A stretch of DNA of 64,000 nucleotides from Solicoccozyma terricola. Taxonomy: Eukaryota; Basidiomycota; Tremellomycetes; Filobasidiales; Piskurozymaceae. Positions within the stretch are counted from its first letter, which is position 1; each line of letters opens with the position of its first letter. Of this stretch, positions 10,868 through 23,100 are shown piece by piece. The position numbers were made by a program, and so were the translations under genes. Under the pieces are notes generated by a model that was not told the DNA's origin, searched no databases, and saw only the letters and a list, made by a program, of their open reading frames with translations. The stretch lies in assembly GCA_001600875.1 (NCBI GenBank), contig BCLD01000002.1:869134-933133 (forward strand), given 5' to 3'.

Positions 10868-13039
10868 ATGACTCGTGCAATCAACCTGTACTCGCTGATC
10901 ATAGCGCTCCATCCACTACCCACGGCAGACGACGAAGTGATAGACAACGACCGAGTTCAAACTTTGCCGCAGTTCACCGAAGGAGACCACGACTTGTCGC
11001 AGGATTGGAGGGTAGGTGATATAACCATAGAGTGGATGGACTTTTCTTCTTCTTCACAGCAACAATCACCACTTCAGTCTATGGGCGATCGGGAGGAAAA
11101 GCATAAGATGAATCACTTCTCACCGCCTACAAACACCTCCACACTGGTCAATCCGCTAGATATGGATAAGATCAGGCCAGAAGAAACAAATGACAACGAG
11201 ATCTTGCTGGCTTACCATCCACCGGTACCAATCGCAAACGGTACTTCGGAGCTTGGACCTGGAGTCATTCATTTATTCAAACATCCACCTCCGGCGGAGA
11301 GGCTAGCTAGCATACAAGACGAGGGATCGATCGAAGGAGATGATGCAGATGAAGAAGCAGAGGGTGCAGATGGAACATTGATTGGAGTGTTAGCCGTCCC
11401 GGCGTGGATGAGACCATCGGATTTTGTGGATTTTGCGGGTGTTTGGGTTTCACATATGGAAGGGATAAGGATGATTCGGTGAGCACAAGGGCGTTTTGAC
11501 TGTTGACCTTTTTCGAGGAAGCTGATTATGCCGGGTAATTAGTGACGTTTCTCCTAACAAGACCATTGTTCTGATCAAATTCCGATATATACGACACGCA
11601 AACGACTTTCTTGCCGCCTTTTCTGGAAAACCGTTCTCCCCGTCGCAAACGGAGACTTGTCACCCGATCCGAATCCATCATCTTATCCTTCACCGACTTG
11701 AGGACTCTACCTCCATCATTCCATCTTCCCGACATACCTCTCCACAATCATCGTCTCAAAATCTTCCTGCGTTCCCTCCTTCTCTCTATTCGTCACGAAA
11801 TCCACCATTCTTCGCGGCATTGCTCAAAGGTATCCCACCGAAAACGGCATATGAGCTTCCAACCTGTCCAGTCTGTCTAGAACGGATGGACTCCGTAGTC
11901 ACCGGTCTCATTACAACACCGTGCTCGCACGTGTTCCATTGCAAATGCTTGTCGAAATGGGGAGACTCGAGATGCCCAGTATGTCGATATTCTCATTTGC
12001 TTCTGGCACAAACGGATAGAAGACGTGGATCGGCGGTGGTAGAGGAACCAGCACTCACGACCTGCTCATTGTGTCCTGAAGGCGAGAACCTGAGTAGGAA
12101 TAACTGGATGTGCGTGATTTGTGGAGTGGTGGGTTGTTGTAGGTATGATAAAGGTCATGCTAGGGAACATTTTTTGCAAACGGGACATGTCTTTGCCATG
12201 GAGATAGACACACAGAGGGTATGGGATTATGTGGAAGACAAGTGAGTGCATATGATTGATGCTCAGATTGCGCTTCGGACGCTGATAGAACATGTACCTT
12301 AGCTATGTACATCGCCTTATTCAGAATCGATCCGACGGCAAACTCGTAGAGTTACCTGCCGCATCATCTCTTACCACACGTGGCGGTGATGATTCTGACG
12401 ACGGGCCGGGACCTTCCTCGAACGACGAGAAAAAGATCTCCAAAATCGAGGACATCACACTCGAATACTCGTACCTTCTCACCTCTCAGCTGGAGCAACA
12501 GAGGAAATATTTTGAGGGAGAGATTGCGAAAGGTCAGAGCGAGCTAGTGGAATTGAAGGTAAAACTGCAGGAGGAAGGGATAAATAGGACGGCGGAGAAG
12601 GAGGCACAAGAGAAAGCGGTGTTACAATCAAAGGTCATTCCCGGGTTGGAATTCGCCAAGGCTAAGGCTGAGAAGCGAGCGGAGACGGTAAGCGGTCCTT
12701 GTGCGGTTTCGCCCCCCTCAACCTTTGCAGCTCATAGAACGTCATGCTTTTCACCAGGCTACTCAACTCGCTCGCAGATTGCAGGAAGACCTCGCGGCAG
12801 AGAGATCCATGACAGCGGGACTTGTGACCCGCGTCAAGGCTTTGACAGAACAGGCAGAAGCAGCAAAGACAGAGTCCAAAGAGCTCCGCGAGGAAGTCAG
12901 CGGTCTCAAAGAGATGGTTTCGGATTTGATGGCTAACCTGGAGATGCGGCAGAAAATTCGTGAGCTTGGAGACGGCGAAGGCGGGGACATCTCGGTGGGA
13001 AAGACGAGTTCGAATAGACGCAAGAGCGGCCGCAAGTGA
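10868..13039 (+). CDS. ETP1: BRAP2/ETP1-family RING and ZnF-UBP protein
   Basis: Four exons (10868-11478, 11543-12241, 12303-12687, 12731-13039) join cleanly into 667 codons. The N-terminal BRAP2 domain has [20 protein letters not shown] and, across intron 1, [19 protein letters not shown] and FSGKPFSPS. The RING finger is [10 protein letters not shown]...[21 protein letters not shown] (about 11862-11975). The UBP zinc finger runs from [20 protein letters not shown] to [17 protein letters not shown]. The C-terminal third is a long coiled coil ([20 protein letters not shown] onward). Human BRAP2 is a Ras-responsive E3 ligase; yeast Etp1 acts in ethanol tolerance and transporter turnover. The start at 10868 ([18 protein letters not shown]) fits the usual beta-strand N-terminus; an upstream ATG in the same region is in a different reading context. 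The gene ends 106 bases from the convergent SMC2 stop. Confidence 0.92.
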
Positions 13040-13145
13040 CAAGCAGTGCGCATCGCTTGAAATTGGCTAGCCAACGACGAAACGTCATAATGATACAACA
13101 GCCAGTAAAGTGTACACTCTTCTACGACGAAAATATTATGCTCTC

Positions 13146-16100
13146 TCATACTTGAACAAGTGGGGCACGAGCCGTCCGTGCTGGTGCCGTCTTCTTCGCG
13201 CCCGCTTTTCCTGCAGTCTCCGCCTGATTCTCCTTGTCTTCAATGGCGTATTGGCCTTGACCCGATCGGGTTACCGTACGCTAGCGGGGCAAGCACGGTA
13301 AGCATAGCGCGACTTGAAGATGCTCTTTCTACTCACCTCGACGACACTGGTGCCATCGCGGAACCGCGCTCTAAACAAGACATTTGCGTTGGTGAATAGA
13401 CCTTCCTTGAGACTAACTACGATAAATTGCTGTTTCGAAAAGCAAGTGCAGTCAGTTACAAGTGGTCCCGCATCGTTGCCATGGCTTATACACCCACCGA
13501 TCCCTTGAACCGGGAGCGGAACAGCTGTCCGATGTGTTGAGTATGACTCAAATCGAGGGCCTTGGTAACGGGGATGTCAGCGTGGGCCATCTGCACCTGC
13601 CTCTGCATCTGCGCTCACGGAGTCAATCTCATCCAAGATATACATCGGCGCAGGCTTGAATTGCAGCAACGACATGATCAAACTCAGTGCGATCAACGAT
13701 CTGCAACACATAAGGATGTCAGCTTCACCCTAATGTTGTTCGATATCGATGCACTCACCTTTGACCGCCACTGAGCTCGGTCAAACTCGCCTTCCATACT
13801 GAGCCTAATCGCACCTTGACCTCAAGACCCTGCGTAATGTCCTGGCCCTCGGGTGCCTGCAGCTTGGCAAAGTTGCCCGGCAACAACTCCGCAAAGATAG
13901 GACCAAAATCGCTATTGGAAAAGACAGAATCAGCTGCAGACGATCCGATTAGCCACGTCAAAACTCACCCGTTAACTTTCTGCCACGTTGACTCTAGTGC
14001 TTGTCGCTTATGCATATCCAACTCGGCGATAGCACCCTCGATCTTTTGACGGTCTCCGAGAACGGTCTTCATGTTCTTTTTCAGCTCTTGCTCCTTTTTC
14101 TCGACGCTATGGAGGTACCAGCATATCAGCTGATGGGCATACCATAACAAACGCCGGTCATCTCACCTGTCTATCATAGTCATAACGGATTTGTTGACCT
14201 TGCGACCAAGAGATTTGTGCTGTGCTTCCATTTCCCTCGTCTTCTCTCGAGTTTCGGTCAAGTTGACGCCGGCGAAATCGTAGGGCGTGCCTGGCTTGCC
14301 GAAGTATCTGCTTTCATCTTTTATCCAGGTGAATTGCTTCTCGAGACCGTCGATAATGCTGGAAGCTCCAGTTTGCTCCTTCACAAGCAATGCCAGGTCA
14401 TGCTCAGCCTTCTTGACGGACAGTTCAACATCGGCAATCTCTTGCTTTTTTTGCTTCAAGTCGTTTTCCAGGTCGGTAAGCTCCTCGTCAAAAGAGTTTA
14501 AGATTGCCCGTTCTGCTTTGAGCTTCGCTTCGGCTTCCCCGTGGGCAATCTGAGAGGGGTATTGTACTCAGGGGGATGCCAAACATGAACTTCAGATCAC
14601 ACTGACCTGCTGAGTCGCAATGGCATTCTCTAGTGCCGCCAGCTTGGACTTTATCTTGACACTGGACGCTTTCGCCTCATCGACCTCCCTCCTCGCAGTC
14701 TCAACGTCTGCCTCGAGTTGCTCTGTGGATATCCAGTCGCATCAGCGTATAGCCATCTCTGACTTCCAAGGATTCACAGCGCACCAATCTCAAGTTCAGC
14801 TGTCTGTACCTCCTTTTGACGCGCTTTGATGGTCGTCGTCTGCTTCGCGACCTCCTTCTTGCGACGAACGATATCGGCCTAGGTGTATTTGAACGATCAG
14901 CACTCAGTCCTGTAGGCGTCAGAGAACAATTTACCTTTATCTCATTCAACTTGGCGTCCTTGTTGTTCTTGAAGTCGGCCATCTCTTTCTCCAGTCGCTT
15001 ACATTCTGCTTGAGCATCCTTCTGCTTGTCCTTTGAGCCGGTGACGATGGCCCGAAGTTTCGTGAGCTCCTGTCGCAATTCGTCGACTTCGGCCAGAATC
15101 TGTGTTGTTTGAGACAAGACATCAGTTTAAGGCGCAATTGAAATGCAACGCCATGCTCACCTTGGCAGACGAACTCCCCTGAACTTGCTGTTCTAACAAG
15201 CTGACCTCGTGTTGCTTGAGATCTAGTTCACGCTTAACCTTTCGGTAGTTGTCACTTGTCGACTTGGCCGCCTTTAATTCCTGGTCTATTTTGTCTAGCT
15301 CTCCACGGTGAAAAGCGATTTGGGCCTCGATTGCGCGCAGCTCCTGGATTTTGATGATGATACCTGACGAGTTAGGGGCTGAACCGCCTGACAAGGCCCC
15401 AGAGGGCTCGTACGTGTCTCCCTCCAGGGTAACCGTTCGTACACCAACTGATTTGTTGAAGGTGAGCTTGTTGGCGGTGTCCTTGTCTTTGCAGATGAGA
15501 GTGTCGCCAAACACGTAGGTCATGGCACCGGCGACGTCTTCCGAGTAATTGATCAGGGAAAGGGCAGAATCAACCTTGCCGGGAGCAAGTTTCTTGGCGT
15601 TGTTGAGTTTCTACGGGACGTAAAACATCCATCAGCATTAGAAACTGAGACCGGGAAGGTCACTCACATCTGCCGCGATGCCTGTTGCCGAGATTCGGTT
15701 CATGGGGATTGCTGTAATACGCTTCGTGAGTCGGCCTTTCTCAATCAAACTACTGCCAGTTTGATCATCGGCAACGACAATGTTGTATAGCTTGCCGCCA
15801 GCGCAAATCTCGAGAGCCATCGAATTTTCGTACTTCTGCTGGCTAAGTCCAACGAGGTTTGCGACCATGCCTTTGACCTTGCTTCGATCGAAACCTGGGT
15901 GAGGGTCGGAATACGTGAAGTCGATAGCAGCGAGCCTAGAGCGGAGACCGTCGCGTTGCTGTGAGCGGCGAAAAGCGAGTCAGCACGCTGCAATCATGCA
16001 TGATTATCTCGAGACTCACCTGAGAGAGGCCAGCAATCTTTTCGGAATGCTCGCCATGCAATCGCATCATGTCCTCCTGTCTAGCCTCATCAAAGTTCAT

Positions 16101-18101
16101 GTTCCCAATAGACGCTTGTAGCTCCTCCAGTCTTTTCCTCGCGCTAGCAACCTCCTTGGTGAGACCTTCGCCGTCCTTGGCAGCCTTCTTCGCCTTCGGT
16201 TCTTTGTCCTTGAGGTCTCGTTCCAAAACGGCGATCATCACCTTGGCCTGCTCCGCTTCTGTGCCTGCGGCAGCAAGACGGTTCTTGGCTTCTGCGAGTT
16301 GTCCCATGTATCCTCCGGCGACTTCCCCATCCTCCTTGGAATTGGCTGAGAGACCGGTGACAAGGGTCTGCAACAGCTCTTCCGCCTTCTCGAGGCTGGT
16401 GACGAGCGAATCGTAAGCTTCCTTCTCGGCGGCGTAGCGAGTCCTGCTCTCTTCGGAAGCCAGACGTTTGTCGATGACAGCTTGCTGAGCCTGTATGAGA
16501 AAGCGATGTTAGCACCATACTCACAAGAGGAACTATGTCACGCGTCATGCTCACATCTATCACTCCCTTGCCAGCCGCTTCGATTCTTTTCGCTTCATCT
16601 GCCATGGTACCTTGTTGCATCTCAAGTTGCGTCTTGAGCTTGACTAATTCCCGTTCGAGCTCATTGACTGTATCAGCCAATGCGGCGCTCTTACTTCCCT
16701 TGGCGAGTTCCTACCATCATGTTCCAAACGTCAGCCTTCCATTCACCGATCATTCACAAGCCATACTTCACAATCACCTTGTCCCTCTTCTTCTGAATGT
16801 CTTTCATCGCCATTTCCATCTTCCCTTGTTCCGTTTTACATCTCTCAGCATCCTTCTTCCCACCCTCCACCGCGTCTTTTCTCATCTCCAGGTCCTGCTT
16901 CGCAGTTTCCGCCTTTTTCATGGCCAACGTCCATTCGTACGCTTTGATCAACCTGGTCAGTCTCTCCAATTCCGACGTCGCTTTTTGGTAAGCCAAGTAC
17001 TCCCTCTTCTCTTGTCTTAGCTTCTCCAACTTTGGTTCAATCTCCTCCTTCAACAAAGCAGCCAATTCCTCTACCTTTTTAATCTTTTTGGCCATTATCT
17101 TCTGATTCTTTTCTTTTCGATCTTCGAACATTCGAGTCCCGGCTGCTTCCTCGACCATACCTAGGATCTCTGCTGGTCTCATGTTGAGAACCTTTGTAAT
17201 TTTACCTTGCATGATGAGGAAATTGGGGTTGTTGATGTTGAGTTGAACCGATTGGAAAAGGTTTTGAAGTGCTTGTAGGGTGGATTTGTGGCCGTTGAGG
17301 AGGTATTTGGATGTGTTGCCGACGGCGATCTGGCGGGGTCATATGATATAAAGAGGGTAAGTCGCCCAGTAGTATCCCAAATTATGAGAACGGCATTTCC
17401 TCACCTGCCTCGTTACAGTGATTTGAGGAACAGTTTCAAATCCGACTGGAGCAGTAGCACGATCCGAGTTGTTAAACACGATCGTGACTGAAGCTTTGGT
17501 GACCCCGGCTTGACCTCGTTTGTAGATGAGGTCCATGAGATTGTTCGCTGTGAGAGGCGGATTAGGTCAGTATTTCGCTCTTCCCATTCACGTTCAACAC
17601 TTCTAGATTTACCTCGAACCTGAATTGGACAATCGAAGCAAACAAGCAAAATCCGGATAATAATCAGTCACCTTTCCTCCCTCTGTCATGTCCGTCTCCC
17701 TGTATTCTCATGGCCCCTGGTTGGCTCTCTGTGCAGCTCGTGCTACCTGTTGCGGCATTCCAGAAAGGCCGTGTCTCACTCAAGTAGATCACTCACACTA
17801 GTCATGTTCGTGATACCTAGCACAAAACAGATAGCATCCAAGATGTTACTCTTCCCCGAGCCATTGAGACCCGTGATAGCATTGAATGACGGGTCCCATC
17901 CTGTGTGGTAGTAGTTTCAGGCAGTTAGACGAGAGATCAGAGAGTGAAGACAGAGGGAAGGATATACCGGTGATGGTCGTTCGCACTGGGTAGGACTTGA
18001 AGCCTACGACGATTCCCGAAATAGAACATCAGCGTGAGATGAGAGCTAATAAGCACGAGGTGGTTGAGCATACCCTCCAAGATGAGCTCCTCAATCCTCA
18101 T
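13146..18101 (-). CDS. SMC2: Condensin subunit SMC2
   Basis: The gene has many short introns. It starts [10 protein letters not shown] at 18101. Walker A is [19 protein letters not shown] (about 17800-17870). It then has [24 protein letters not shown] and [17 protein letters not shown] (about 17165-17215). Two long coiled-coil arms flank a hinge ([39 protein letters not shown]) at about 15360-15750. The ABC signature LTELSGGQR lies at about 13755-13780, and Walker B (MYILDEID) and [10 protein letters not shown] lie in the last exons. The C-terminus is [18 protein letters not shown] then a short Lys/Ala-rich tail, stop at 13146. The hinge, signature and DLIYKRGQ identify SMC2 rather than SMC1, 3 or 4. 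With SMC4 it forms the ATPase core of condensin in mitotic chromosome compaction. Expected length is near 1,200 residues, which fits the span after removing introns. Confidence 0.95.
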
Positions 18102-18949
18102 GATAGAATGTCGATAATGTGCGTTGTAGATATGGGCCGAGTAGTTGAAAATTCAACAGGCGTGCGCCGTGGTTAAACGCGTTTCTCCAAAACGAGATCT
18201 AAACGGTGTCCAGGAAGCTGGTTTTACCGCATGCTCTGCTGTGGACAGAAATTACGAGGTGTTGCGTGTGGTCTATGTTGTCGACAGACTGGAAATGGAA
18301 GTGACTGTTGTTGTAGATGTCGCCGTAGGACATTGACCGTCCGACTTGAACTCTGGATTGTTTACAATACGCGTTCAAACCAGGTTCAGAAGTATCACGT
18401 GATAACTTTTGCCACACCCGGCTTCCGGCCCCCGGCTCCCCCGGCTCTTTTACAAGCGCATCCGAACTTGGGCAAGAGCCGCGCGCCTTTTCTAGGTTCA
18501 ACCTACGGTGGACCGTCGTCTCAGGGTATCACTTTTCTGACCACGTTTGTCGTTATCTGATTACGGGCGTTGGTTGGCATGTTCTCGTCGTCGTCGTCCT
18601 GACCCGTCTCTCGAAGCAGTATGCAAAGCAGAAAAAACAGAATAAACGGGGTCATACGTGACGACGATGCAGAGTGTAGCCAAGATGGTTATGAATACTT
18701 CCGATCGGGTGACTTTGTAATGTAGTAAGCACGGCGGGCATCATGGATTGAGGTATGCAACTCATTCTTGGAGCTAGGATACGAAAGAATTACTATAAGG
18801 TCGTTTGTCGCGAACCTGAAGTCGTCTTGCAAGTTTTAGCTCCACGCTCTTCTTCGTCCCTTTTTGCCACTTCACCGTTTTCATCTCACTATGCAGTCTT
18901 CACTATCTCATACTATCTCATAGTTCATCTCGCAGGGAAGAATACATCC
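18102..18949. other. Upstream region of SMC2, no gene seen
   Basis: About 0.85 kb with only short chance frames. A CACGTG box lies at 18396-18401, and a short CGTCGT repeat near 18585-18600. The left part is presumably the SMC2 promoter and 5' UTR. Confidence 0.5.
18396..18401. promoter_or_regulatory. Palindromic TATCACGTGATA element upstream of SMC2
   Basis: A perfect 12-base palindrome (TATCACGTGATA) lies 295 bases upstream of the SMC2 start codon. Its bHLH/Cbf1-type core recurs in several other promoters of this window. Confidence 0.45.
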
Positions 18950-19740
18950 CTCTCTCCCTTGGCTGATCCTCCAACGCTCGACTATGAAAAGGCTGATAAA
19001 GTTGAGAACCTAGATTAGCCGGCAGTAGTAGGTCATCCCTGGGGGATGAAGGGGCCAGCACAAGTAGCTGTGTTGTTGATGACTTGTGAGTATGCTTACC
19101 TCGGCTTGAATGAGCCGACCCTAACAGCAGAGTACGCGCCTCGACAAGTGGGTTCCAATTTTGCCAGCAGCTCCATCTCCCCCCTCAAATCTACTATTCG
19201 GAAAGAGTTAGGAATCAACAATGCCCAATATGCTGTAGTAAACCGCTTCTCACCTCCTCTCGGGGAATTTTGACACGCCACCGGTTCCTTGCAATAGATA
19301 TCGACACAGCCGACTCCCTCATCAATACATTCCTCCCAATAATCACCGGCATAGCTGTTGACTATTATGGACCAGTGGCAGGTTCTATGTATGCCAGTTC
19401 CGTCATTCTTCTAGGCTCCGTGTTGTGCGGAATCGCAACGAGCATCAAATCGTATCCTATGCTTGTCGTTGGCCAAATTGTGATGGGGTTTGGCTCGACG
19501 ACGATTGAGACGGTCTAGAGTAAGCTTTATAGGTTTTATTTTCTAGTTGGAGGAATCATGGGTTTTGTTTAGGGTGCTTCTCATCTACTTCTTCATCCTT
19601 GCTCTTCAATTGACCCGACTTGGCGGCGGTCTGGATATCGGTATTGGGCGAGTCTAAACAACCTCATGGGGAAATTAACAGCTGCTCGCATCATGAACGG
19701 AACTGGTTCATGGACTTGGTCATTCTGGGTAAGATCTCCA
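18950..19740 (+). pseudogene. Degenerate MFS transporter
   Basis: Fragments in different frames line up in the order of a major-facilitator protein. They are SISPLKSTIRKELGINNAQY (about 19170-19230), then SLINTFLPIITGIAVDYYGP and MLVVGQIVMGFGSTTIETV (19310-19515), then SKLYRFYFLVGGIMGFV, then GGGLDIGIGRV (19622-19654), then NLMGKLTAARIMNGTGSWTW (to about 19725). Continuity is destroyed. TAG stops occur in frame at 19516 and 19570, a frame change separates these from the GGGLDIG segment, TAA at 19655 ends that segment, and the NLMGKL segment is in a third frame. The first junction (about 19235-19310) also does not keep phase with the obvious splice sites. An N-terminal piece may lie near 18960-19010. 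The product would have been a 12-TM transporter of unknown substrate; only the first third or so is left. Confidence 0.75.
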
Positions 19741-20175
19741 CTTCTCTCTGTATCCCTCTCTCCTTAGCCATGTTGCGGCTGCACAACATAGGACATAATG
19801 GAGATGTGATGATGAGCCCTCCTCCTTCCATGCCAAAACCCAGCATGCGGTTGCATGAGCCTTGTGAAGGCACATGCTGCAAGGCAGAGGTTTTAGATAC
19901 CAGCTGCGTTCAATGATCCAATGATGTACCTGGTGACTATGAAGATAACTGAACTGTCTTTGTTGCCTCGGAGTCAGACTGGCAACAGAAGGGGGCGAAA
20001 TAATGTTTTGCCCGTCTTGCACGGTGTTATCTACATCAAAATCATGCGCAGCATAATGTCACGGAATGCAGTGCGATCTGAGACGCTTCATCATGAGATG
20101 CATTGTAAGGTCGTAAAGCCGACTTTGAGGAGGTGGCATCATACAAGGAAGTCTCTTTCATCGTAAAGAAAGTCG

Positions 20176-23100
20176 TCATTGGCAGTGTAGCGTCGTAATC
20201 CAATCGTTAGCCTCCTTCACCGTTGACGCACGAAGGATTGTCGCATTGGTGGTAGCGAAGATCGTGAATGCATTTGAAGTCTAAGACGCAATGTCAGCAC
20301 AATCAGACGGGGGTATTGAAGCATCAACGACTCACCTCCATCAGCAGGTCAACATCCGGACTCGGAGATACGTCGCAGTCCTTCAGACATACCACTCTGA
20401 GTTCTAGTCTCTCATCTGATGACGCGTAGAATCTCAGAAACGGCCTACATGAGAGGGAAGGTTAGGTTGATTTGGTGTTCGTGGTTGCAATTCGTCTCAC
20501 CTAGTAAGCACAAGCCACCGACGCTTCCATCTGTTGCCCGGAGAGTCCTGGAGCTGGTAAACCCACCCAGATCTCGCCACGGTGGTTCTGGGACAGGTGA
20601 GATGATAAAGTGACATTGATAGGTCACACGAACAATATCAGACACTCACGTTATGAATTGCAGTGTCACAGAAGTGATGAGTCGAGGTCTGAAATCCGGT
20701 AACTGCGACACAACGTTCCTCCGTAGGGAGGCCCGCTCAGAGATTTCTCGTTTGAAGATGGGCTGCCACGGGATACATAATGTCAAATGCAGCAGCGGAC
20801 TAGCAGCAACTCGGCGAACTCACCTTGGTCGTCTCGCCAACGGTCTTACTCCAGAAATCTACACATCGCCGCAACAGTGCTTCTTTGTCTTCCACAGCAA
20901 TGTCAATTCCTGCCTCTAGCCGCCGCAAGATCCCCTTAGTGACCTGTACATCAGCCTGCTTTCGCTCAATCTCTCCCAGTGACAAGAAATCCTCCACGAG
21001 CCGCGGAGTCCGGGGACGCCACTTCCCCAATAGCTCCTGTCCCTCCACATGTTGCCCCCCGGTGTCTAACTGCCACAAGGCGTCGGAGTTCCTCGCCATT
21101 GGCCTCGAAAGTTTTAGAGAGAAGATACTGGAGCTCTGGGCGGCTATCTTCGTCCCAGAAAGGTATCCCAATAGTTTGGAGCTGCTTCGCGCATCCCGGG
21201 GTAAAACCGCAACAGCGATATCCTGAGAGAACAACGCAGGATCATCTGTGGCTGCCAGCGTCACCTGGAAGGTCAATCGCAGGAGTACATGGTGATCTAC
21301 AGCCGTCTGACCGTCAAGATATGGGGAAGCATGGCTTGATGTATCCCAGCTGAAAATACCAGAAAGGATGCCTTGACCATCAGTGGTGTACATGACCTTG
21401 CTATTGCCGATGTGATTAGCTTCAACGATTTTTTGATGGTCGTGGGAGGTAGAGTGGCGCTTGCAGCTGACCAGACGAACGTTGCTGAGATCCACACAGC
21501 CAACACTCGTCCAGTCCAGAGAACGGGCGGAATCATGAGAGAGCCGAATAGACAAACGACGCTGCAAGCCCTGATGAAGTTGAAAAACGCTTGGCTCAGT
21601 CACGGAGGTCCGTACTTCCACTGGAGTCCAAATGCCATTTTGATCGAGTTCGAGAATCCGAACATGCGACACCACTGTATGACGAGGTTCACTGATGGAT
21701 TCCATAGTTGGAGAGATCGAGGGCGAATAATGGGATGCACCCACTCGTGCTTCCCGCCGCTCGTCCCAGCCCTCCAAACGACGCAAGTAAGTTTCTTTCG
21801 CACGACCAAAGAACTCGAGCACTGCATATTGATCTTTGAAGTGATCTGTCGTTTTGTTGGTGGTGTCAATATTGATGTTTCTCCGCAGCTTGAGATGTAC
21901 AGCCGACGTTTCATCCAGGTTGACGATATTAGAAGCAAAGGTGTCGTCCGCTGCTACCTCACCCACAATACTCGACAGCTTGATCTGCATGTGGAGAAGG
22001 GATACGTCCTCGGATGAAAACGCTTTGACCATGTCGACGCATAACGTGAAGTCAAGCTTCTCGATACCTTGTCTACTATACGGTTTACGAGCGCTAGCCC
22101 CAGATTGAGCCGGCTCAAAGCTAGACACCTCGAAGCTCGTTCGGCAGGTTCCGCAGGCTTCACCAGTGTCTCGACAGAAGATGGTCAAGGTATAACAGGC
22201 GGATTGCCGGACCAGCAGAGTCGATAGTGGAATGAGGACCGAGCCGAGAAATGTGTAGGATGGTGCTGGCAGGTCGAGAAAGACGGGATCGACCGCGAAG
22301 TGTTTGACGAAGCTCGGGCGATGCTGTATTGCCCGAAGTGATTGCATTTTCTGTAGCTGCTGTCGAAATTTCGTTATGTCCCATACATAGGAGCACATGT
22401 CGACGTAATCGATGACCCTGATACCAACTTGTGGCGCGCTGGACACGGTCATGGCCGAAGCGATGCCAGTATCGAACATGAGAGGTCTCATTCTTTCGTC
22501 AAGAACAGACATATGAGTGCCTCTGTTGATGATCGTGCTGTTATAAGACACCGCTATGGATGCCTGTCTGGCCAAGATATTCGCTTCGCGGACGTCTACC
22601 GCGTATCGAAGAGTGCTCTCCGCCATCGCAAATGCACGTTGACTCTTCCATTTGGTAACGACTGAACGCGCGAGACGCAAGTCGGAGCCAGTCAGGAGGT
22701 CGATGCCCAGGAGAGCGCCAGCCTGTGCTTTCGTTCGAGCCGATTGCTGACGCAAACGATGCATCTCTTGTTGCATCCTTCTGACTTGTGTTTCCAGCAG
22801 AGACTGCTCTTCCGCAGAATGCACGTTAATAGGTGTTCTCATGGGAGCCGAGAGGGAAAGGCTCCGCTGAGCAGCGTGCGAAGAAGCTGCAGCTGCGGAT
22901 TCATAGCCTTCAAAATCCTGGACTGGCATGGAGTTGACAGGAGTCGTGATGCTCATCGAGTGCGGGACCTCCGACCAGACGTTACCCCCCGTATCAATAC
23001 TTGGTCCGATAGACATAGGGACGGACTCGGGACGAGATCGGCGTTGAATATCGTTCTCGCTGAAGGAATGGGCTAACGCCATTTCAGGTCCTCCGGATTC

